This document shows, piece after piece, positions 8,830 through 18,300 of a DNA stretch of 64,000 nucleotides. The DNA comes from Noviherbaspirillum pedocola. Lineage in GTDB: Bacteria > Pseudomonadota > Gammaproteobacteria > Burkholderiales > Burkholderiaceae_D. The translations under genes were made by a program, and so were the position numbers. Each line of letters opens with the position of its first letter. Position 1 is the first letter of the stretch. The notes below the pieces were generated by a model. It did no database searches, was not told the DNA's origin, and saw nothing but the letters and a program-made list of their open reading frames with translations. The stretch is from contig NZ_JAEPBG010000008.1 of the NCBI RefSeq assembly GCF_016632335.1, forward strand, positions 1-64,000, written 5' to 3'.

Positions 8830-9786
8830 ATGGCTGTTTTCACCCCGGTCGACATCGACGACCTCGCCCTGTGGGCCGACCAGTACGACATCGGCAAGGT
8901 GCTTGCCGTCAAGGGCATTTCCTCGGGCATCGAAAACAGCAATTTCTTCGTCACTACCGAGCGCAATGAATATGTGCTGACGGTGTTCGAGAAGCTGAGC
9001 TTCGCGCAGTTGCCCTTCTATCTGAATCTGATGCGCCATGTCGCCGAGCGCGGCGTGCTGGTGCCGCAACCGATCGCCAACCGCAGCGGCGAACTGCTGA
9101 CGGCCATGCACGGCAAGCCGGCCGCGCTGGTGACCAAGCTTGAAGGCGCATGCCAGATGGCGCCGAAGCCGCGCCACTGCGCCGAGGTCGGCGCGATGCT
9201 GGCGAAACTCCATCTCGCCGCGCAGGACTATGCGCTGCGCCAGCCGAATCTGCGCGGCCTGGAATGGTGGCGCGAAACCGCGCCGGTGGTGATGCCCTTT
9301 CTGCCGCCGGCGGAACAGGCGCTGCTGCGCGAGGAACTGGCCTTCCAGGAAGACTATGCAGCCAGCCCGGCCTATGCCCGCCTGCCCAGCGGCCCGGTGC
9401 ATGCCGACCTGTTCCGCAACAATGTGATGTTCGATGGCGAACGCCTGACCGGCTTCTTCGATTTCTATTTCGCCGGCGTCGATACCTGGCTGTTCGATGT
9501 CGCGGTCACGGTCAACGACTGGTGCGTGAACGAACCGGACGGCACGCTCGATGTCGAGCGGGTGCGCGCGCTCCTGGCCGCGTATCACGCGGTGCGGCCC
9601 TTCACCGATGAGGAAGCGCAGGGCTGGCGCACGATGCTGCGGGCCGGCGCGCTGCGCTTCTGGCTGTCGCGGCTGTACGACCTGCATCTGCCGCGCGACG
9701 CGGAAATGCTCACGCCGCACGATCCCGCGCACTTCGAGCGCATCCTGCGCGAGCGCATCGCGCAGCCGATACCGCCACTGGTCTGA
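8830..9786 (+). CDS. thrB: homoserine kinase (choline-kinase-like type)
   Basis: 318 residues with an aminoglycoside-phosphotransferase/choline-kinase fold. The catalytic loop is [14 protein letters not shown] (about residues 192-205) and the metal-binding segment is GFFDFYFAG. The N-terminal sequence ([12 protein letters not shown], then [13 protein letters not shown]) is typical of the ThrB used by beta- and many gammaproteobacteria, unrelated to the GHMP-type E. coli enzyme. It phosphorylates homoserine in threonine synthesis. It is followed after only two bases by the BPSS1780 gene, so the two are translationally close. Confidence 0.93.
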   Translation: MAVFTPVDIDDLALWADQYDIGKVLAVKGISSGIENSNFFVTTERNEYVLTVFEKLSFAQLPFYLNLMRHVAERGVLVPQPIANRSGELLTAMHGKPAALVTKLEGACQMAPKPRHCAEVGAMLAKLHLAAQDYALRQPNLRGLEWWRETAPVVMPFLPPAEQALLREELAFQEDYAASPAYARLPSGPVHADLFRNNVMFDGERLTGFFDFYFAGVDTWLFDVAVTVNDWCVNEPDGTLDVERVRALLAAYHAVRPFTDEEAQGWRTMLRAGALRFWLSRLYDLHLPRDAEMLTPHDPAHFERILRERIAQPIPPLV

Positions 9787-9788
9787 GC

Positions 9789-10553
9789 ATGGATACCCTT
9801 CCCGCAAGCGCCGGATGGCAATGGGTGCGCGACGGCTTCACCCTCCTGCGCCGGCAGCCGGCCGAATTGTGCACGCTGTTCCTGTCCTACCTGTTCCTGA
9901 TGCTGGCGCTGAGCTTCATACCCGTCGCCGGGCAATTGCTGCCGCTGCTGCTGATCCCGGTGTTTTCGATGGCCTTCATGCAGGCCTGCGTGCTGGTCGA
10001 AAAGCGCAAGCGCGTGCTGCCCAGCCTGCTGCTATACGGATTCCGCTCGAAGGCCTTCGGCAACCTGGTCAAGCTCGGCGCGCTGTACGTGCTGGCAGCG
10101 GCGCTGGCCATCGGCGTGTCGGTGCTCATCGACGGTGGCGCGCTGCTCGACATCATGACCGGATCCGGCAAGGTCGATCCGGAAAACATGCCGGGGCTGC
10201 GCCTGCCCCTGGCAATGCTTGCCGCCGCGACGATCTATACGCCGGCGGCAATGGCGTTCTGGTACGCGGCGCCACTGGTGACCTGGCAGGAAATGGGCAT
10301 CTTCAAGGCGCTGTTCTACAGCTTCTTCGCCGTGCTGCGGGCCAAGGGCGCCTTCCTGATCTACGGACTGGGCTGGATGCTGATGGGCGTAATGCTGCCG
10401 CTGCTGTTTTCCTCGGTGCTGGGAGCGGTGACGCAATCGACCTCGCTGATGATGATCGTGCTGATTCCGCTGTCGGTCATCCTGACGGTGGCGATGTACT
10501 GCTCGTTCTATGCGACCTATGTCGCGTTTTTCCCGAGGCCGGAATCCGCGTAG
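9789..10553 (+). CDS. BPSS1780-family integral membrane protein
   Basis: 254 residues with about six hydrophobic segments separated by short loops; no enzymatic motif is visible. The opening pattern (GWQWVRDGFTLLRRQP) and repeated amphipathic entry into membrane helices are typical of the BPSS1780 family, found in Burkholderiales and of unknown function. The ATG lies two bases after the thrB stop, implying co-transcription. The stop codon TAG (10551-10553) is part of the conserved GTAGGTTGGGCTG arm of the adjacent repeat, so the repeat supplies the gene end. Confidence 0.8.
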   Translation: MDTLPASAGWQWVRDGFTLLRRQPAELCTLFLSYLFLMLALSFIPVAGQLLPLLLIPVFSMAFMQACVLVEKRKRVLPSLLLYGFRSKAFGNLVKLGALYVLAAALAIGVSVLIDGGALLDIMTGSGKVDPENMPGLRLPLAMLAAATIYTPAAMAFWYAAPLVTWQEMGIFKALFYSFFAVLRAKGAFLIYGLGWMLMGVMLPLLFSSVLGAVTQSTSLMMIVLIPLSVILTVAMYCSFYATYVAFFPRPESA

Positions 10554-10625
10554 GTTGGGCTGAAAGCCCAACGGAAGTCCGCACGGGCTCGGGCTTCATG
10601 TTGGGCTTGGCAGCCCAACCTACGC
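10549..10625. repeat. REP-like repeat pair, family A (GTAGGTTGGGCTG)
   Basis: GTAGGTTGGGCTG at 10550-10562 is followed by AAGCCCAAC, and an inverted copy TTGGGCTTGGCAGCCCAACC ending in TACG lies at 10601-10624. Each half is a small hairpin, and the two halves together form a larger inverted repeat. The same sequence recurs three times at 15187-15329. Repeats of this kind are widespread in proteobacterial intergenic regions and are often linked to RAYT (TnpA-REP) transposases; no such transposase is in the window. Confidence 0.85.
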
Positions 10626-10771
10626 AGCCCAACGGTACGACAAGCGCATGAGCTTGCAGCCCAAGTTACCCATGGCGCAAGCTGATTCGCCTGTATGTGC
10701 GAAATCGCACAGATGACTTGCCCCACCGCGGCTACCCTTGACGGCTCAACAATGACTGCAAGGAGTGCACC

Positions 10772-11290
10772 ATGGGAATTCTGTCCTTTGTCAAGGAAGC
10801 CGGCGAGAAACTGTTTCACACCGGCCAGAACGCCGCACCGGCAGCCTCCGGCGCCGCGCCATCGCCGGCTGCCGCGCCCAGCGGCGCCGAAGTGGCCTCG
10901 CTGAACGAGACCGCGGCCAATGCCATCCTGAACTACATCAAGACTCAGAACCTGCCGGTCAACGATCTGAAGGTGACTTACGACGGGGCCAGCGCCACCG
11001 CGACGGTATCAGGCCAGGCGCAGGATCAGGCGACGAAGGAAAAGGTGCTGCTTGCCTGCGGCAACATCCATTCGGTGGCGCAGGTGGACGATCAGCTGAG
11101 CGTGGCGCAGCCGGCGCAGGAAGCAAAGTTCTACACGGTCAAGAGCGGCGACACGCTGTCGAAGATTTCGAAGGAAATGTACGGCGACGCCAACAAGTAC
11201 AACACCATCTTCGAAGCGAATCGGCCGATGCTGACCAGCCCAGACAAGATTTATCCGGGCCAGATGCTGCGCATTCCGGCGCAGGCCTGA
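10772..11290 (+). CDS. lysM: BON and LysM domain protein (YgaU/Kbp-like)
   Basis: 172 residues: an amphipathic N-terminus and Ala/Pro-rich linker (1-40), a BON domain (about 42-113) and a LysM domain (about 121-170, FYTVKSGDTLSKISKEMYG). This order and size match E. coli YgaU (Kbp), a potassium-binding stress protein, so LysM here need not mean cell-wall targeting. No export signal is visible, also as in YgaU. AAGGAG precedes the ATG by about seven bases. It stands alone, convergent with the rfaE2-type gene; a GGATCAGG/CCTGATCC dyad at the junction has no T-run. Confidence 0.88.
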   Translation: MGILSFVKEAGEKLFHTGQNAAPAASGAAPSPAAAPSGAEVASLNETAANAILNYIKTQNLPVNDLKVTYDGASATATVSGQAQDQATKEKVLLACGNIHSVAQVDDQLSVAQPAQEAKFYTVKSGDTLSKISKEMYGDANKYNTIFEANRPMLTSPDKIYPGQMLRIPAQA

Positions 11291-11309
11291 TTCGCGTTGA
11301 TCGAAGGGA

Positions 11310-11795
11310 TCAGGAGGCCCTGATCCGCTTCAGCAGCTTGGTGGTGGAGCGGTCGTGCTGGAAATCGATGGCGACCGCGCGGCCGCCGGCTGCCAGCACC
11401 GCTTGCCCTTCCGGGATCGATGCCATGTCGTAATCGCCGCCCTTCACATAAATGTCCGGGCGGGCGATCTGCACGGTTTCGAGCGCGGTGTCCTCGTCGA
11501 AAGCCACCACCAGCGACACCGATTCCAGCGCCGCCAGCAGGGCCATGCGGTCTTCGCAGGCATTGAGCGGCCGGTCGTCCCCCTTGCCGAGACGCTTGAC
11601 CGAGGCATCGGTATTGACGGCGACGACCAGGGAGGCGCCAAGGGCGCGCGCCTCGGCGAGATAGCTCACATGGCCGCGGTGCAGGATGTCGAACACGCCA
11701 TTGGTCAGCACCACGGGCTTGGGCAAGTGCGCGATGCGCTGCGCCAGTTCTTCGCGGGAACAGAGCTTGCGTTCGAAATCCGGCGCCGCGCGCAT
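11310..11795 (-). CDS. rfaE2: D-glycero-beta-D-manno-heptose 1-phosphate adenylyltransferase (stand-alone HldE C-domain)
   Basis: 161 residues forming one nucleotidyltransferase domain with the TNGVFDILHRGHVSYL motif (HxGH) near residue 30. Later motifs VKGGDYD and a C-terminal STTKLLKRI also match the family. It makes ADP-heptose for the inner core of lipopolysaccharide. In many bacteria it is fused to the heptose kinase as HldE; here it is a separate protein, as in other betaproteobacteria, and no kinase is nearby. The ATG at 11795 shares its A with the stop codon of the preceding gene (TGATG), so translation is probably coupled to the ferritin-like protein. Confidence 0.9.
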   Translation of the reverse strand: MRAAPDFERKLCSREELAQRIAHLPKPVVLTNGVFDILHRGHVSYLAEARALGASLVVAVNTDASVKRLGKGDDRPLNACEDRMALLAALESVSLVVAFDEDTALETVQIARPDIYVKGGDYDMASIPEGQAVLAAGGRAVAIDFQHDRSTTKLLKRIRAS

Positions 11796-12652
11796 CAGGC
11801 TTCCTGCGGCGCTGACTCGGCCGCCATGTTGGTCACGACTTCCTTGCGATAGCGGTTCAGCTCCTGCACTGTGGTGAGCGGCCGATCGAACAGCAGCGAC
11901 AGATTGTGCAGAATGCGGTCGACCACCTTCTTTTCCCATTCGGCATCGAAGCGGATCTGGTCATCGAGCCAGGCTTCCAGCCATTCCGGGTCCGGCAGAC
12001 GGCTTTGCACAGTGTCGTTCGGGAACAGCGCCTGGTTCACATGCAGATTGGTCGGATGCAGCGGCTTTTCGGTGCGGCGCGCCGAAGCCATCAGCACGCC
12101 GATCTTCGCGAATGCCACACGCGCCACGTCGCCATGCTGAGCCAGCGCGCGTTTCATGTAGCGTAGATAGGCGCCGCCGTGGCGGGCTTCGTCGTGGCTG
12201 ATGGTCTTGTAGATGTCGCGGATCACCGGTTCGGTATGCCATTCCGAGGCGCGGCGGTACCAGTGATTCAGGCGGATTTCGCCGCAAAAATGCATCATCA
12301 GCGTTTCCAGCGGCGGCGCCGGATCGAATTCGAAGCGCACGTTGTGCAGTTCTTCTTCGGTCGGCGCCAGGTCCGGGCGGAAGCGGCGCAGATATTCCAT
12401 CAGCACCAGCGAGTGTTTCTGTTCTTCGAAGAACCAGACCGACATGAAGGCGCAGAAGTCACTGTCGGAACGGTTGTCACGCAGGAACATCTCCGTTGCC
12501 GGCAACGCCGACCACTCGGTGATCGCATTCATCTTGATGGTCTTTGCCTGCTCGTCGGTCAGCAGGCTGCCATCGAAACGATCCCATGGAATGTCCTTGT
12601 CCATGCTCCAGCGCACCTGCTCGAGCGATTTAAACAATTCTGGGTACAGCAT
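11795..12652 (-). CDS. ferritin-like diiron protein, unknown substrate
   Basis: 285 residues, mostly helical. Two iron-ligand motifs are visible: EEQKH (about residue 76) and DEARHGG (about 154), each of the ExxH type, plus further acidic residues. This fits a ferritin-like four-helix diiron carboxylate protein related to acyl-ACP desaturases or AurF-type oxygenases. It has no signal peptide. Its stop overlaps the start of rfaE2, an arrangement suggesting co-regulation, but a direct role in heptose metabolism is not established. The function could be oxidation of a lipid or a small molecule; the sequence does not decide. Confidence 0.7.
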   Translation of the reverse strand: MLYPELFKSLEQVRWSMDKDIPWDRFDGSLLTDEQAKTIKMNAITEWSALPATEMFLRDNRSDSDFCAFMSVWFFEEQKHSLVLMEYLRRFRPDLAPTEEELHNVRFEFDPAPPLETLMMHFCGEIRLNHWYRRASEWHTEPVIRDIYKTISHDEARHGGAYLRYMKRALAQHGDVARVAFAKIGVLMASARRTEKPLHPTNLHVNQALFPNDTVQSRLPDPEWLEAWLDDQIRFDAEWEKKVVDRILHNLSLLFDRPLTTVQELNRYRKEVVTNMAAESAPQEA

Positions 12653-12935
12653 TGAAAGCCTTCGTGTGGATTTGGATAAGCCTTTGATTTTAGCAGGTAA
12701 AACCCGGAATTCTCACGAAAGGGCATGGATTGCGGTCAATAGGAGACATAGATGCCTCTCCAGTCAAGCGCCATTTTTAGCTTTTAACAATGATGGATCG
12801 TCGTTATGGCGCGGCTTCAGGAGTGATCTTCCCTGCATTCTGCGTGGCTCAAAGAAATGCGCAGGAATGCGTCTTGAGCTTCTGCGAGAACGCGGCATAG
12901 AATGCCGGGCCCATCGTCCCTACAGGAGCCGTGCC

Positions 12936-13505
12936 ATGCGCCACCGCCCGCTTTCCCGACTTGCCTTAGCCCTCTTCCTGGCGCTGCCCGCGGCGGCGCC
13001 GGCCTTCGCCGAAGCCTCGTGCCCGGCAGTGCTCAACCAGCAGTTCAAGCGCCTGCAGGACGATGCGCCGCAGAACCTGTGCCAGTACGCCGGCAAGGTC
13101 GTGCTGGTGGTGAACACTGCCAGCAAATGCCGCTACACGCCGCAATACGAAGGCCTGGAAGCGCTGTATGGCAAGTACAAGGACCAGGGCCTGGTGGTGC
13201 TGGGCTTTCCGTCGAACGACTTCGGCGACAAGGAGCCCGGCGACAGCAAGCAGATCGCCGACTTCTGCTTCAACACCTATGGCGTGAAATTCCCGATGTT
13301 CGCCAAGACCTCGGTCCTCGGCAAGGATGCCAATCCGCTGTTCGCCGATCTCACCAGGACAACCGGCCAGCCGCCGGCCTGGAATTTTCACAAGTACCTG
13401 ATCGGCCGCGATGGCAAGGTCATTGCCAACTATCCGTCCCGGGTCACGCCGGACGACAGCAAGCTCGTCACCGCGATCGAAAAGGCGCTCGCCCAGCAGC
13501 AATGA
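12936..13505 (+). CDS. periplasmic glutathione peroxidase-like thiol peroxidase
   Basis: 189 residues: a signal peptide (1-25, cleavage near AFAEA) followed by a thioredoxin-fold peroxidase. The peroxidatic Cys is C65 in NTASKCRYTPQYEGL and the WNFHKYL motif supplies the catalytic Trp/Asn. The loop that is usually FPCNQFGxQEPG reads FPSNDFGDKEPG, so the catalytic Gln is replaced by Asp. The enzyme should reduce peroxides outside the cytoplasm, most likely with a thioredoxin-like reductant. AGGAG stands nine bases before the ATG. The divergent 283-bp gap to the ferritin-like gene holds both promoters. Confidence 0.9.
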   Translation: MRHRPLSRLALALFLALPAAAPAFAEASCPAVLNQQFKRLQDDAPQNLCQYAGKVVLVVNTASKCRYTPQYEGLEALYGKYKDQGLVVLGFPSNDFGDKEPGDSKQIADFCFNTYGVKFPMFAKTSVLGKDANPLFADLTRTTGQPPAWNFHKYLIGRDGKVIANYPSRVTPDDSKLVTAIEKALAQQQ

Positions 13506-13608
13506 GCGATCCCATCGGCCGCAGCGCCGTTTCGCATCGGTTGACGGCCGCCAACGTCCAACTTGCACGGATGGCTATACTGGCCGTTTTCCCGATACGG
13601 ACGCGCCG

Positions 13609-15162
13609 ATGGAAATCGAACTCAAGCTGCAGATCGACCCGGCGGATGCGCCAGCCCTGCGCGCGCATCCGCTGATTGCAAAGTACGCGGTCGGCGAGCC
13701 GGTGCGCCAGACCCTGTTTTCCACCTACTACGACACCCCCGACCTGACTTTCCTGAAGCCCCGCGCCGGACTGCGCGTGCGCCAGACCGACAGCGGCTGG
13801 GTGCAGACCATGAAGGATGGCGGCGGCGTGTCAGGCGGGCTGCACAGCCGCAATGAATGGGAAGCGCCGGTGGCATCGGGCGCGCCGGACCTGGCGGCGC
13901 TGCGCGAGCTCGTTGGACCCGATTCACCCTGGCATGCGCGTCTGGCCGACCCGGAACTGGAATCGGCGCTCATCCCCGTGTTTTCCAACCGCTTCGAGCG
14001 CACCGCCTGGCAACTGCGCCTGCCCGGCGGACAGATGGTGGAACTGGCGCTCGATCTCGGCGAACTCGAACGCAATGACGTGCGCGAGCCGATCAGCGAA
14101 ATCGAGCTGGAAATCAAATCCGACTCCGGCGATGCCGCGCCGCTGTTCGACTTCGCGCTCGAATTGCAGCGTGATATTCCGCTGCGCATCTGCAATGAAA
14201 GCAAGGCGCAGCGCGGTTACGCGATGCTGTCGCCGCAGGAGCCGCCGGTGGTGAAGGCGCGCGCGGTGCGGCTCGATGCCGGCATGAGCGCCGAAGATGC
14301 GCTCGCCGCCATCGCTGCCAATTGCCTGGAGCAGATCCAGGGCAACGAAGCCGGCATCGTCAGGAGCGCCGACCCCGAGCATGTGCACCAGATGCGCGTC
14401 GGCCTGCGCCGGCTGCGTTCGCTGCTGAAGCTCTACCGCGACCTGGCGAGCTTGCCGCCAGAACTGGCGCAGGAATTCGCCTGGCTCGGCACGGAACTCG
14501 GCGCCTCGCGCGACTGGGAAGTGCTGGCCGACAGCACGCTGGCCGACATCCTGCGCGCCAGCAGCCTGCATGGCGCATCGGAAGACGAGCTGCCGGCGCT
14601 GCAGCTGGCAGCGCAGCGCGTGGCGCAAGCCAATCGGGCGCGCGCGGCAGAAGCGGTGTCGTCGGTGCGCTATGCGCGGATGATGCTGTGGCTGGCCGCA
14701 TGGATCCATGGCCGGCGCTGGCAGCGCGATGCGCATCCCGAGCAGAAAGCCGGGCTTGGTGCAGCGGTCAAACCCTTTGCTTCAGACGTGCTGGACGGCG
14801 CCAGACGCCGCCTGAAAAAGCGCGGCCGGCATCTCGCGCAAGCCGATGCCGAAGAGCGTCACCGCCTGCGCATCGCCGCCAAGCGCATGCGCTACGCCAC
14901 GGAATTTCTTGGCTCGCTGTATGCGCAGCGCGAAGTGCGGCGCTATGTGAAAGCCTTGTCCGCGCTGCAGGATACGCTGGGCCAGCTCAACGACGCGGCG
15001 GTGGCGCAGGCACTGCTGCGCGAGCTGGCGCAGCGCGAGCCGGCGCAGACGCTGGGCGCCGGCATCGCCGCGGGCTACCTGGCGGCGCGAAGCGAACAGG
15101 AGCTGCGCGGGCTGCGCAGGCAGTGGAAGCGGCTGCGGCATGTGACTGCGCCGGGGCGGTGA
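13609..15162 (+). CDS. CYTH-CHAD protein (inorganic triphosphatase-like)
   Basis: 517 residues. The CYTH tunnel-fold domain (about 1-205) opens with the ExExK signature EIELK at residues 2-6. A CHAD domain (about 220-515) is all-helical with conserved His residues (VHQMRVGLRRLRS, HRLRIAAKRMRYATEFL) and many Arg/Lys that bind polyphosphate. E. coli YgiF of the same design hydrolyses inorganic triphosphate. Association with polyphosphate granules is known for CHAD proteins and would fit an organism that also makes PHB granules. The ATG at 13609 is set by the EIELK motif; no strong ribosome site is visible. Confidence 0.92.
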   Translation: MEIELKLQIDPADAPALRAHPLIAKYAVGEPVRQTLFSTYYDTPDLTFLKPRAGLRVRQTDSGWVQTMKDGGGVSGGLHSRNEWEAPVASGAPDLAALRELVGPDSPWHARLADPELESALIPVFSNRFERTAWQLRLPGGQMVELALDLGELERNDVREPISEIELEIKSDSGDAAPLFDFALELQRDIPLRICNESKAQRGYAMLSPQEPPVVKARAVRLDAGMSAEDALAAIAANCLEQIQGNEAGIVRSADPEHVHQMRVGLRRLRSLLKLYRDLASLPPELAQEFAWLGTELGASRDWEVLADSTLADILRASSLHGASEDELPALQLAAQRVAQANRARAAEAVSSVRYARMMLWLAAWIHGRRWQRDAHPEQKAGLGAAVKPFASDVLDGARRRLKKRGRHLAQADAEERHRLRIAAKRMRYATEFLGSLYAQREVRRYVKALSALQDTLGQLNDAAVAQALLRELAQREPAQTLGAGIAAGYLAARSEQELRGLRRQWKRLRHVTAPGR

Positions 15163-15186
15163 GCCGGGGGAAGGAAAACGGCAGGC

Positions 15187-15329
15187 GTAGGTTGGGCTGA
15201 CGAAGGAAGCCCAACATGCTTGCGGCCCGCGGCAGTTCGATGTTGGGCTTGGCAGCCCAACCTACGCAAACCCGGCATGCTCGCGGCTCACAGTCGTTCG
15301 ATGTTGGGCTTGGCAGCCCAACCTACGGC
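15187..15329. repeat. three copies of REP-like repeat, family A
   Basis: One copy with GTAGGTTGGGCTG runs from 15187 to about 15215, and two inverted copies (TTGGGCTTGGCAGCCCAACC then TACG) end near 15266 and 15327. Short spacers containing CTCGCGGC or TTGCGGCC are also similar between copies. The last copy overlaps the 3' end of the histidine kinase: its conserved TAG is the kinase stop codon at 15323-15325. The cluster sits between the convergent CYTH-CHAD and kinase genes and could act as a bidirectional terminator or mRNA stabiliser. Confidence 0.85.
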
Positions 15330-18300
15330 GTAATTTCCTCGGCAACCTCCGCCAGCACCGCCTTCAATTGCCCGATGTCATACGGCTTGGCCAGCGACCG
15401 CGACGGCAGTTCGAGGTGATTGCTGACCGAGGCGCCATAACCCGAAGCGAAGATGATCGCAATGCCCGGCCGCTGCCGCGCCGCCTTGCGCGCCAGTTCC
15501 ACGCCGGACATGCCGGGCAAGTTCACATCGGTAAACAGCACATCGAATTCGCCTTCATCCAGGCGCGTCAACGCGTCCTCGGCATGGCCCACGCCGGTGG
15601 CCGCATGGCCAAGCGCGCCCAGCAGCTCGCAGACCAGCACTCGCGCATCCTCGTTGTCCTCGACCACGAGAATGCGCAGCGCCCCTTCCGCAGCCTTTGT
15701 CGGCGCCGGCTCTTCGCGCAATGCCGGCACCGCCGCTTCGCTTGCCACCGCCTCCGGCGCCGCTTCGCGCAGGGTCGGTTGTTGCGCGGCGCGCGCCAGC
15801 GTCACCTGCTGCCGGTTGGCGAAGATGTGGCGGATCTTGCGCGCCAGGTCGATGCGGCGATACGGCTTGGACAGCAGCTCCACGCCCTCGTCGAGGCGGC
15901 CGCCGTGCATGATCGCTTCCTGGGTATAGCCGGAGGTGAACAGCACCGCGATGTCCGGGATCAGCATCCGCGCCTGCCGCGCCAGCTCCACGCTGCGCAC
16001 CGGGCCCGGCATGACGACATCGGTAAACAGCATGTCGATCGGCATGCCGCTGCGCAGGATCACCAGCGCGCTTTCGCCATCGTCGGCCTTCAGCACCCGG
16101 TAGCCGAGCGTGGTCAGCGTATCGACCACGGTGGCCTGCACATCCGGATCGTCTTCGGCCACGAGGATGGTTTCATTGCCGCCGACCACCGGCCCGGACA
16201 AGACCTCGGAAGCCGCGGTTTCCGGCTGCAGCGAGCGCGGCAGGTAGATGCGTATCGTGGTGCCGATGCCGACCTTGCTCCAGATGCGGATATGGCCGCC
16301 GCTCTGGCGCACGAAGCCGTAGGCCATCGACAGCCCGAGCCCGGTGCCTTCGCCTTCCGGCTTGGTGGTGAAGAAGGGTTCGAACGCCTTTTCCAGCACG
16401 GTGGGCGACATGCCGCAGCCGGTGTCGGCCACGGCCAGCATCACGTATTCGCCCCCTGGCGCGATTTCGCCGGCGACGTCGCGCGATTCGGCCAGCGTCG
16501 CATTCGACAGTTCCAGCGTCAGCCGGCCCGAGCCTTCCATGGCGTCGCGCGCATTGATGGCCAGGTTCAGGATCACGTTCTCGATCTGCCCCGGGTCGGC
16601 CAGGGTGTTCCACAAATCGTCGGCGATGCGGGTCTCGACCAGCACCGCCTCGCCCAGCGCACGGCGCAGCAGGTCGTCCATGTTCTGCACCAGCCGGCCG
16701 AGATTGATGACCGCCGGCTGCAGCGGCTGGCGCCGCGCGAAGGCGAGCAGTTGCGAAGACAGCTTTGCGCCGCGCAGCACGGCGGCGACCGCGGTATCGA
16801 GCCGCTTCTGCGCAGCGGTGTCGCCGGCCAGGTGGCTCTGCAGCAATTGCAGATTGCCGCCGATGACCTGCAGCACATTGTTGAAATCGTGCGCCACGCC
16901 GCCGGTGAGCTGACCGATGGCTTCCATCTTCTGCGCCTGGCGCAGCGCGGCTTCGGCATCGGCGCGGCGGCCGATTTCCTCGACCACGCGCTGCTCCAGG
17001 GTCTCATTCAGATCGCGCAGCGCGTCCAGATGCTGGCGGCGCGCGGCGATGTCGGTGAAGGTGCACAGCGCGCCCTGCAACGCGCCGTGGCGCCGCACCG
17101 GATGCACCCGGTATTCGACAGGAAAGCTGCTGCCATCGACGCGGTAAAAGCATTCGTCATCGGCGATCAGCGATTCGCCGGCTTCGGCGGCGCGCCGTAT
17201 CGACGCATCCAGGCCGTCGTCGGGATTGCCGTCCGGGCGTGAATGGCGCAGCACCGCGTGCAGATCCCGGCCCAGCACATCGGTCGGCTGCGCATAGCCG
17301 AGCATGCGCAGAAAGGCGCGGTTGCACAGCGTGAGCTTGCCGCGCAGATCGACCGAGAAGAATCCCTCCTCGGTGGAATCGAGCAGCAGGCGGATGAATT
17401 CGCTCGATTCCTGCAGCCGCGCCTCGCTTTCGCGCAGCGCTTCCTCGATGCGCTTGCGCTCGGTGATGTCGAAGGCCACGCCGACATAGCGCCGCCCGTT
17501 GCCGCGCTCGATCACCTTGCCGCGCCGCGCCAGCCAGCGCTGCTGGCCATTGTCGGCGCGCTTGATGCGGTATTCCGCGTATTCAAGCGGATTGACATCG
17601 CGCGCCAGCTTGACCGGGCCGACTTCGTTGCGGTCGTCCGGATGCACCATCGTCACCAGCATTGCGCCGCTGATCAGCCCCTGTTCGGGCAAACCCCAGA
17701 GTTCGCGATAGGTATCCGAGCAGATCAACTCGTCGGTATCGGGAAACCATTCAAAACTGCCGATGCCGCCGGCTTCCTGCGCAATGCGCAGCCGCTCGGC
17801 CGCGGCGGCGCTCTCGGTCACGTCGGCGCCCTGCACGAAAATGCCGGCGACGCTGCCCGCGGCATCGCGGATCGGCTGGTACACGAAATCGAGCAGGAAG
17901 GATTGCAGCCGCCCGCCCGGCGCGGTGCGAAAGCGCATCTGCATTTCCTTGCCGACATACGGCTGCCCGCCGGCATACACGCCGTCGAGCAGGGAAATGA
18001 TGTCCTGGTCAAGCAGCTCCGGCAGCGCTTCGCGCACCGGCAGGCCGATCAGCTCGCGTTGTCCGACCAGGCCCAGAAAGCGCTCGTTGGCCATCGTGAA
18101 CACATGCTGCGGTCCGCGCAGCACTGCGGTGAAGCCGGGCGCCTGTTCGAACAGGCCGCGCAGGAAATCGGTTTCATCGGCCAGCGCATGGCGCGCGGCA
18201 TCGGCGGCGCGGCGCTCGCTGATGATCGCCTGCTGCAGTCGGCGCACGGTGCGATTGTCGCCACCACTTTGCGCGCCATCCTGTGTCTGCATTGCCGCAT

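Noticed and set aside
11307-11326. Dyad GGATCAGG/CCTGATCC as a terminator between lysM and rfaE2
   Set aside because: There is no T-run on either strand, and it overlaps the rfaE2 3' end.
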